This document shows positions 1 through 9,820 of a stretch of 13,269 bases of DNA, piece after piece. Location: NCBI RefSeq assembly GCF_000003605.2, contig NW_003116454.1:737682-750950 (forward strand), read 5' to 3'. The number at the start of each line of letters is the position of its first letter. Position 1 is the stretch's first letter. The notes beneath the pieces were generated by a model that was not told the DNA's origin, searched no databases, and was given only the letters and a program-made list of their open reading frames with translations. A program made the translations under genes and the position numbers. The DNA comes from Saccoglossus kowalevskii. Taxonomy: Eukaryota > Hemichordata > Enteropneusta > Harrimaniidae.

Positions 1-301
1 CAGTGGAACAGTCATGGAACAGCTAAAAATCAGCTAATTATCATGCAAATAATGGTAATTAATATTCATAGATTTTTACCAAAACCTAATCAACTCTGCG
101 CATTATCCCAGAGCATCTATGTACCAAGTTTCACCAAAATCTGATTAGTGGTTCTTGAGATAACGGTGGAACAAAAAAAGTGACATACATACATACATAC
201 ATACATACATACATACATACATACATACGAACATACAGACATACAGACATACAGACAGGGTAACTGCAAAGACTCCCTTTTGTGCTTCGCACACGGGAGT
301 C
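1..301 (+). repeat. Dispersed repeat family A, copy 1, with CATA microsatellite and terminal hairpin
   Basis: The block with CTGCGCATTATCCCAGAGC, ACCAAGTTTCACC and GTTCTTGAGATAACGGTGGA recurs near 9677..9755. It is followed by a (CATA)n tract (about 184..247, ending in CAGA variants), GGGTAACTGCAAA, and a hairpin at 271..301 with arms GACTCCC/GGGAGTC and TGTG/CACA around CTTCG. The 5' end is cut by the window edge. Most of the hairpin is intact. It lies in the intron downstream of exon 13. Confidence 0.75.
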
Positions 302-630
302 AAAAATCTAAATAAAAGGTTTTATTTTGTGAATAATAACCAAGACTGACAATGTATCATAGTGAACACTAAATGTCCAGCTTACTAAACTGTGTGATGG
401 TAATTGAACTATAGGCAATATATCAAAGCAAACAGGCTGGTAACAAATGCTTGATGCCCATCATGATTTATACACATGCATGAGTTTCTGTGCAACACAT
501 TCCTTAGCAAAGCATATCCACAAAGATTTTCTTGAAATCATACTTTCATTCGTATCTTACTGGTAATGAAGTCATTATAATAATGAATGTCTGCAATGAT
601 ACATCTCTATGTTGCTACACTGTCACTTAC
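302..630. other. Intron downstream of exon 13, nothing recognised
   Basis: AT-rich sequence between repeat copy A and the exon 13 donor. I see no exon with matching phase and no repeat. The plus-strand open frame over 532..720 is mostly antisense to exon 13. Confidence 0.6.
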
Positions 631-780
631 CTTGGCAGAAGGTTTGGAGCCCACAGCATGCCCCATAAATGCAAGCTCTTGACTAATTACAATGTCATAT
701 TTTGTACTTGTATCGTATAACTCCAAGTTATAACAGCGCACAGTAGTACCACATACTCTAGACGTCTCTTTAGAATATAC
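631..780 (-). CDS. Exon 13: Tudor B end (last exon seen)
   Basis: Fifty codons, phase 0 at both ends (TTTTGATAG acceptor, AAG|GTAAGT donor). It begins VYSKETSRVCGTTVRCYNLE, then LYDTSTKYDIVISQELAFMG and a short tail. LYDTS and the I-S-Q-E-L-A-x-x-G-x-A end match the last strand and helix of extended Tudor domains. A strong donor follows, so the gene continues below this point. I found no convincing further exon in 1..630. Confidence 0.86.
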
Positions 781-3700
781 CTATCAAAAATACAATATAT
801 ATTCAATCACGTAAATCTAACTTTACCGGGGTATAAATCATTAAGCCAGCTTTGTACGTTTCCGATGTGTCAATCACTAATGGTCAGTCACTGAACAAAG
901 CACATGGGCTGAAATAAGTGATTTTCTGTTTCACTGCAAGATCTCACGTGAAAGACACAAATCAGACATCTACCGCAAAAATCAATTATTTGATTTTGTA
1001 CTAGATATATTTTAACGTCAAAATATGCTGATCTTTGGCAAGAATATGGCGTTGAGATATCCTTACTTTATCAAAAATGACTATCATCCAATGTGTATAG
1101 CACCCAAAAAAAAGATGTTTTGCGAGTCATCTATTAACCATGCTACATAGAAAATTATTTGATATAGCCTGAATTTTTAGTCATAGAACACATGGACGAA
1201 GAATCACTGTTCAACTACGATATTTCTACATCAAATAATCATACCTTAGCAACCATCAACTTTTTATTGCCTTTATTGGTTGTTAAGTCCCACAATGCAT
1301 CACCAGCTTCCACTGTCCAACCATCACCTTCTGATGGAGTGATGCACCATAATTTACATGCAATGGCTTGAAATGGCAGCTGTACAATAAGAATCAACAA
1401 ATTAAATATTAAATGCAGATATTTGCATTTTTTGATTTTACATGTCTAACCATACAGCAAACAACACAGCAGCCTTGGTGTGTGAGCTTTAAAGCATACA
1501 GTCAGCATGTATAAGAAACTGTCATAAAGTACTTGTGTGCATATACATGACAGGCATTGCCACTGTCATTACATAACGGGAAATAATCACAGTATTCTGT
1601 CCTTGTTGATGAGAAATGTTATTCATGCCAAAAATAAGGTAATATGGACAAAAGCATAGTTAGTAATTGAGAGCAATTAATTGGCTGGTCTAGCATCAAC
1701 AGAAATTAAAATCAAAATCACAAGCCATGCATGGCACAGTCTCCTTTAGTTAACAAATCTAACTTGTATGATTTTGTTTATAGTGACATAGTACAATACT
1801 TGTCCATATTGAGAGATATTGCGCTGGAAAATCATTAATTAAAACAAAATGGCCACCGGTCGGTTATTTTGAATTGGATCGTAAAACCTATACATCTGTA
1901 TATCAATGAAATGATGTATAATGAATAAATACAATTTGAACATAACCAGTCAAAGCATCCAAGAGACATGGCTCTCAAACAGCATTCATTAAAACAATAT
2001 GGCCATCAGTCAGCCATTTTTAATCCGATCTGAAAAACAAAATGATGTGTATCAAGGTCTCATAATGTCCAATGTATAAACCAAGTTTGAACAAAATCCA
2101 TCTGTAAATAGCCCAGAAATGCTTGATTTTGATGATTTTACAGTACAAAAATGGCTGACATTCCATCAGATCATGAAATAAATTAATGTGCATATGTATA
2201 ATAATATGTATGATGTATGTGTGAAGTTTGAATGTAATCGGTCCAGGCATGTCTAAGATGTAGGACAGTATGCAAGCACAGATGCATGGATACACAGGGG
2301 TTGATCAATTCATAAATCCCTGTTTTTGGACTGTGTCAGAGACTAAAAATATATGGTCAGAAATTAAACAGGATATGCTATTCATGCATTTTTTGTATCC
2401 AAACTGGATTTCTGGATTGCTCATGTACAAATATAGAAGAATGGTCAAAAAGTAAGATTGCAGGGAGTCAACTGTCTTTGATCCAATTGTGAAACTAATT
2501 GTCATGGTCATGTATCCTAACATGTACTTGAAGAGAAGAAAAAACATGATACATTTTGAAAAAACAAGATGGCTGCCAATTGGTCGATTTGGATTTGAAC
2601 CCAAAACAAATCATGATGGATATGTATTTCAACATGAATGTTTGTATCAAATTTGAACGAAAACCGACAAAACAAATCATGAACAAATCAAGCAAAATGG
2701 CAACCAGACGACCATCTTTGTTCTGATTATGACACAAACTGACATGGACATGTATGAATGATATGATCTCTAAGCCTTGGAGATATAGTAGTATGGTCAA
2801 AAGAAAAGATGGCCGCCAGTCATCCATCTTTGATCGATTGTGAAACAAATTATCATAAACATGTAATCTAAAATGTAAAATTTATACAACAAATTTGAAT
2901 GAAAATGACAAAGCATGCACAAGATACGATATTTTCAAAAAACAAAATGGCTGTCACTCAGTACGAGGCACATGCAAAGAATGACCAAATTATAAGTCCC
3001 TGACTAATAAACAAAGACTGGTTAATAAAACTAAACAGATGACACTCAAGTATTCTTTCAAATAAAGTGAAATAAAGATTACCAGTACCTTCAAAAGTTC
3101 ATCAGTGATTTGCATTATATGATTTCTAGGTACTGTTTCTTTATCTCCATAGTCTACTGAGTACACATTAAACTGTCCATTATCACATCTAGAGATTATC
3201 ATTCCTCGACACCATCTGTGAAAAACATGTACAAGAAGAAATGTGAACCAAATAAATTAAAATGCATAAAACAATGATGCCTTAAACTTCAGAATACTAA
3301 TAAACAGACTGGCAATGAAGGTATTTCTTTTGATCTAACGCGTGTCGCAGGCTTACTTTTGCAATAACGTTTTAATCTTATAAACTTGGGGAGATAAGAA
3401 AATGCCTACAAAGTCACGCGTTAACACACAACTTCGCAAAAAACTGCGGTGTTTCAACAGGAAGTGACGCGAAAGGACAGACCAAGGTTTCATATTTTCC
3501 ATACAATAGTGATTATGGCGATAAAAATAAAACAGAAAGTATAAAATAGCAGTGGAAATAAATCACGTGGAAGTAAGTAAAATGAGTGTTATCTCAACGT
3601 GACGCTGCTATACACACATGTACAAAATCAAAACATTGCGTAAGTACCATTTCAAGATCATTATATTAATTTTGCCTCGATTTAGTTGACTGGTACAGTT

Positions 3701-6700
3701 TTTGTCCTGATGTATCCTATTTTCAAAAGCTTTTTAATACACGATCGGCAAAACATAATAACATAAAAACAGCTTTGTAGTAAACATGGTGACAAGAACT
3801 ATCCTAGAAAAATGGAATAACTATTGGAAAGAATTGTCATGTTATGGAAAATGTCATTCCTTTTTCTTCATTAAACATTCAAGAACATTACTATACAGAT
3901 AGTCTATACATTCAAATAATCTTTACTTTCTTAAAATACGGTCAATTTTGGCTAAAAAATATATTATTTGGCAACTCAATGTAAAACTCTCACTCTGGGT
4001 GATCTGATCTGAACAGAACTGAAATGCATGCGAAACCAAAGTTTCCCTATTTGTGTACTCGCCATTAGGCAAAATTCGGCAAAATTTAATGAAGCAATTA
4101 CAGAAAAATATATAAAAATGTAAAATTGATACTAATGTTCTGGGAACAAAAGAGAAAATTGTGATGAAAAGGTTGAATATCAATTTTTCAAAAAACTTAG
4201 GCTCAATACCATACATATCCTTCCAACCATATGAATAATGTTAATATGAAAACCAAATTAAGAAATAAGATTTATTTGTATATACAGTTATGCATATGTA
4301 TGTTAACATACCTGTTATCCTGTACAAACTTAGCCAGACAAAGTCTACCTACACTACACTGGTTATCTGTTAGTGGTAGCATATTATTCATTGAATTAAT
4401 AATATCCATCATGTCTTCCAATCTGAGAAAAAAATATCAATAGTATAAAACTAAGAAATTAAAAGACTGATGAGAAATATAAGCAGGGAGTTTGACAACT
4501 GTAAATAATACAAACACCATATAAGCAAACAAACAGTGAATCAGTAAACTGAACAAACTACCGGTACTCGTTTAGAGATATTGTACTTACCTGCTAACAT
4601 TGTCTCTAAGTTGTACATAGAATAGCGACGGTGTATCAACATATGTAACACAGACATCACAGTATTCATCATCTGGCATGCAAGCAGTCTGTATACACTG
4701 AGAAACGAACAGTAATAATACTTTAAAATAATTTATTTTAACTGGAATTAATTTTCACTGAAAAGACTTTTTGGGTGTTTTGTATGGAATTTATTGTCAC
4801 TGAGTTGAATGTAAAATATAAAAGGTATATTCACTGGATTTTATTTTCACTGAATCGTTCCTTCAGCAAAAACAGCGAAAATTAATTCCAAGCAAAAATA
4901 AAGAATTAGATGCAAAATGTATAAATTTATGAACAAAACAAATTGCACTACATGCAGCTACCATGTGCCTGTTTTCAGATATGGGTTAAGAACAGATACT
5001 ACAACAGTAAGCAGAAATAACATTAATATTGCATGTAATAGTTTTTTAAATTTTTATTATTTCTCGTACCCTATTGGTGCTTATCTAAATCTTGACTTCA
5101 TTACTTACTATTCCTCAGAAGCCACTTCATCACTGTCACTGCTGTCATCATCATCATCATCATCAGTACTATCTATTTCAGCCTCTGTTTCATACTCGCA
5201 TATTGGTATCTGTCCCTTACATAGAGCACTCAGTGTCACCACATGCTACACAATAGAAACACTTAGAGTTTAATAACACTCTCACCAAATTGTCAACTCT
5301 CATCACAACACATGTATATCTATGGGTCCCAATCATAATATATTTGAATATTTAATGCAATTTTTGGTTTATATGCGTTTTCTATTACAGATACACTTCT
5401 ACCAATTCGAAATCCACACAAGTTCATCTGACACTGCACAAGATATCAATACTTGAAGCTGTATACACTTACATTGATAAATTTGTAGTATACCGCTTCA
5501 TGACCTCAGTATTTGGTTTGCATTTCAGTGGCTGTGTTTCTCACAATTATTTCAACGAGTCATTTTTCAGTGATTAGATTCATGCACCTTACCTCAGGAT
5601 TTTGTCTCGCAAATGCATTTTTCAATAATTCCATTCTGATATTAGTAGCATTGGTGACAATATGGAGGGCATCCAGTTTACATCTTTCAATGAGAGGATC
5701 CAGCCACAACGTCTTGCCCATACTTAATGAAATGACATAATAATATGTGGTTATCACTGCACAAAGGGAATATGCCGATTGTATTAACAGACATGTAGCA
5801 TATATTATTGCGACCCCCCCCCCCCCATACTGGAGTATTCCCATGATAACCTTTATATAAATTCATCCCTGCTTTTATAGTGATATAATTTAAACATTTT
5901 GTGTTGTGCAAACGTTTCTGTTTCATCACATGTTCTAATGTTAACAAAGCAAAGTGTTCAAATGCTCAATGTTTGTGATGTCATTTACTACAAATAAGGA
6001 ACAATTGGAATGAAAATATAAGTGTAGTTACATTTTGGAAAGAATACAGAAATATGAGAATAATAAAAACTATTCAAAGTTATAAAGTGCAGAAATGCAT
6101 TTATTAGGCAAGTATGGTTGAGAAATTGATAAAATAACAAATTCTATTTTAAAAACATACCAGAGAACTATCTTGCCATCTAGTATTTTCCCATTGATTT
6201 TCTCATAGACGTGATATGATGCCTAGAAAAGAAATATTATATGTTGCAAGTTGGCAAAAACTCAACACTTGCGTGCTAAAACAGTGCATGTTTGATGTGG
6301 TCCCCATATAACACATGGCAACATATATACACACCTGCTAGTTCAATGTGTTGTTTACTTACACACAATTTAAAAGCACCTAGATAAAATAGACATGATT
6401 TATAAAGAAGTCACCTAACCTGTACTGTCCAATCTGTATCTTTGTCTAATGGCTTCACTCTACAGGCATATACTTCAATGACCTAATTGCAGGGAAACAG
6501 TATAAATACTGAATGATGAATTGGTGAAGACAAACTAACAGACAGAATGACAACTATAAGTGAAGGTTTTTAGACATTTATCAAGGCCCATGATGTTCTA
6601 CATTCAATACAAAGCTCTCAGATACTATAAACAACTAAAATCCATTGATGAAAACAACATAGCATATTATGCACTTAAAGAGATGGAGAATACAGTGTTG

Positions 6701-9700
6701 AAAAACAGTTGGTTATCAAAACTACATGATTTGAAAAAAACGTACAACAAACCTGTTGACATACAAACAACAAAACAGCACTTTCAAGAATTGTGTAAGG
6801 AACACTATACAAATACATGGATGTCTAACATGAACAGTACTGATTCAAAACTAAGGACTTTTAAATTATTCAAAAATAACATCCAACAGGAAACCTATTT
6901 ACAAAAACTCAATGACAGAAAAGCAATAGGGACACTTGCAAGATTTAGAATGAGTGGCCACAAACTGAAAATTGAAACTGGTCGTCATCAAAAACCTAAA
7001 ATACCGCTACAAAGCAGAATTTGTCAAAACTGTCTCAAAATTGAAGATGAACAACATTTCACAACAGAATACTGGAATGATTGTTTAATATGTGTTTGAA
7101 AGTTTCAGAATTCTTCAGTTCACAGGCAGAAGCTCCCCTTTAAACTCATCAATTCAAAAGTGAGAGCAGCAATTATAAACTACAAAATAAATCCTGTACA
7201 CAAATAATTTATATGAATACAAACCTGGGATGGTATTTTCTGAAACTGCTTCGGTAGAACTAACAGCTGGTCCATTTCAACTGTTGCACTGGTTCCTTCA
7301 TCAATGTAATGTACCTATAAGACAATAATATTGCAGCATTCAAAACATCTTTTTTGCAAATCAAAATATTCTGTGTCTGTTTATAAGAACCAACACTCAA
7401 AGTACAAAACGAACAAACAAGTCATAGCGAGAATTTACTGTTAACAATGCAGAAATGTTTCTTAAACATTGAAAATCATAAATATGTATAAATGAAGCAA
7501 CTTTTAACAATAACTAACTAAAATAATCAACAAGTCATTGAAAATGACACACTCCCCGTTAAATTAAGTTTTTGTGCTCGTCATATTAAAGTGGAGGGGT
7601 TGTCGCGAGCGTGTCCTTGAAACTTAAGTTCCAAGTGGCGTATACAGCAGATTGTTTATTTACATCAAATCACGTGTTCCATGTAGTAGTAATATGGCCA
7701 AAAATAAAAACAGCCATTATTCGGCCATCTTTGATCTGATTATGAAACACACTAATATATATGATCATGGAACTATAAACCCCAGGAAGAACAACGAAAC
7801 TAAGAGGATTAAAAAAACCTTTGTCTTAGTTTATCCTACAGTGCTTTCGCTTTTGTTTTCACAACATTAGTCATACTCCATGTTAGTTGCCGTCGATACG
7901 CCCGTATCAACCGCTTTGCTGGAAACGGAAAACTTGAAAAAAAAATATCTGCGCAGTAAAATATTTCGTTCACTACGCATGCGCAAACAAGTCGGTCTGC
8001 AGGGTGACCTTCAGTGTACCGGAAATCATGCAACGGGTCGAAGTTCTAGCGAGTTTTCATAATTTTCAATGTCGTTTTTAGACTACTTCTTGTTTTTTTC
8101 AACCCTCGAAAAAATAAGGTTGCGAAAGTTTGCGAAACATGGGGTTTGGTATGCTGTTTGTTGTCGACTCCGAAAATGACCGATAGTTGGAGATAAACGT
8201 TCATTTGCGTAAATCGGCTTATTTTTTAATGCGACGAAATAAACAGTCAAAATAAACATTCGACATCGCGGCAACTATCATAGTTCAAACGAAACAAAGT
8301 GGTTGTTCTTCCTGGGGTTTATAGTTCCATGATATGATGTATGTGCCAAATACAAATGAAAATGGTACATTAATTGTGGAAATATAGTAGTAAGGCCAAA
8401 AAGTCAGATGGCTGTCAATCGACCATCCTTGACCAGATTTTGAAACAAATTGTCATGGACATGCATCCTAACATGTATAAAGTACATGTATGTGCCAAAT
8501 TTGAATGAAAACTGACAGAGCACGTCCAAGATAATGCATAAAAAAAAGAAGATGCCTGCCAGTCGACCATCTTTGATCCAATTGCGAAATAAATCGTCAT
8601 GGACATGTATCATAACATGTATAATCTATGTACCAAGTTTGAATGACAACTGACAAAGCATGTCCAAAATACAACATTTTCAAAAAACAAGATGGCTGAA
8701 TCGCTAAACCACTGCATGTACATATGTCCCACATAAGGTACTAGGCACATGCAAAGAATGAACAGAATCGGTCCACAGAATTCTGAAATATGACTCTGAA
8801 CAGACTGACGCACGGATGGATGGACACACGGACGGACGGATGGACAGACTCAGGAACTCACGGACGGTCGGGGACATATATCCTAACATGTATGATCTAT
8901 GTACTAAATTTGAATGAAAACTGACATAGCATGTTCAAAATACGGCATTTTCAAAAAACAAGATGGCTGCCAGTCGGCCATTTTGAATCAAATCGCTAAA
9001 CCACTGCATGTGCATATGTCCCACATAAAGTACTAGGCACATGCAAAGAATGAACGGAATCGGTCCAAAGGATTCTGAGATATGACTCCGGACGGACGCA
9101 CGCACGGACCACAGAGACGAATTATAAGTCCCCGTTTTCGGACTTCGTCCAAACGGGGACTAATTACCAATCATTAAGACCATCCAATGCAATAAATAAT
9201 AAAGTTTAAAAAGAACTCCCGTGTGCTGAGAATATTGAAGACACATTAAAAGTAAGTCATAATTTAAGATTTGCTTTTCAAACAATAAACTATTTGCTTT
9301 TCAAACAAGAAGCTTGGCAACTACCGTATTTGAGATGCATAACATGAAAAAAAACCATTATCAAAATTTATAATACATACAGAAAATACATTCAATTTTT
9401 CATCCATGGTTTTAGTCTAATTAGTTCCAGAGCACCACTGCGATGAATTCAATCTGATTTTTTTTAGATGTCAGAAATGGGCTAACAATATATAATCAAT
9501 ATGCATATTTATCAACATTAAACTAATCATGTCTGTGGATTACCTCAATGAACCAAATGAATTATTATACAAATTAAATAATTATTATGCATAGATTTAG
9601 GTCTGTATATTGTTTCAGGGCACACATGTACAAAGTTTCATTATAATGTGATGATTAATGTATGGATTTCAACCAAATCTGCGCATTAGCCCTGAGCATC

Positions 9701-9765
9701 TATAAACCAAGTTTCATTAAAAACCAACATACTGTTCTTGAGATATCAGTGGAACGGACGGACGG

Positions 9766-9820
<55 letters not shown>

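Larger units (their letters stand above)
7680..9163 (+). repeat. Repeat family B cluster 2, head-to-tail, interrupted by an insertion
   Basis: Same family as 1790..3007, less decayed. It starts near 7680 (GTAGTAATATGGCC), is split by the element at 7764..8333, and resumes at 8334. ATGGC-type landmarks fall near 8406, 8551, 8692 and 8962, with about 142 bp between the first three. A larger segment (about 8592..8822) is repeated about 295 bp later (TCGCTAAACCACTGCATG at 8701 and 8995), each followed by a GGACGGACGG-type run. Copy 1 ends at a stump GGGGAC (8870..8875). Copy 2 ends in a full hairpin at 9128..9160 followed by TAA. Confidence 0.75.

Noticed and set aside
184-247. CATA direct repeats as a CRISPR-like array
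   Set aside because: Pure short-period microsatellite without spacers, in a eukaryotic context.
532-720. Plus-strand frame of 62 codons
   Set aside because: Mostly antisense to exon 13, whose minus-strand frame fits the Tudor pattern and has both splice sites.
2020-2848. Several overlapping minus-strand frames of 90-117 codons
   Set aside because: They are translations of the family B tandem units, as are those at 8404..8889; they recur with each unit and match no protein family.
3923-4216. Minus-strand 97-codon frame
   Set aside because: No motif recognised, composition follows the AT-rich background, and it lies inside an intron of the supported gene.
4944-5020. Possible 37 bp exon after TTACTGTTGTAG between exons 8 and 9
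   Set aside because: It has good splice-site-like ends and a length that would restore the phase, but the frame required after exon 8 meets a TAA at once.
4917-5273. Plus-strand frame with a poly-Ser stretch
   Set aside because: The Ser run is the antisense reading of the GAT microsatellite in exon 8; no domain is seen.
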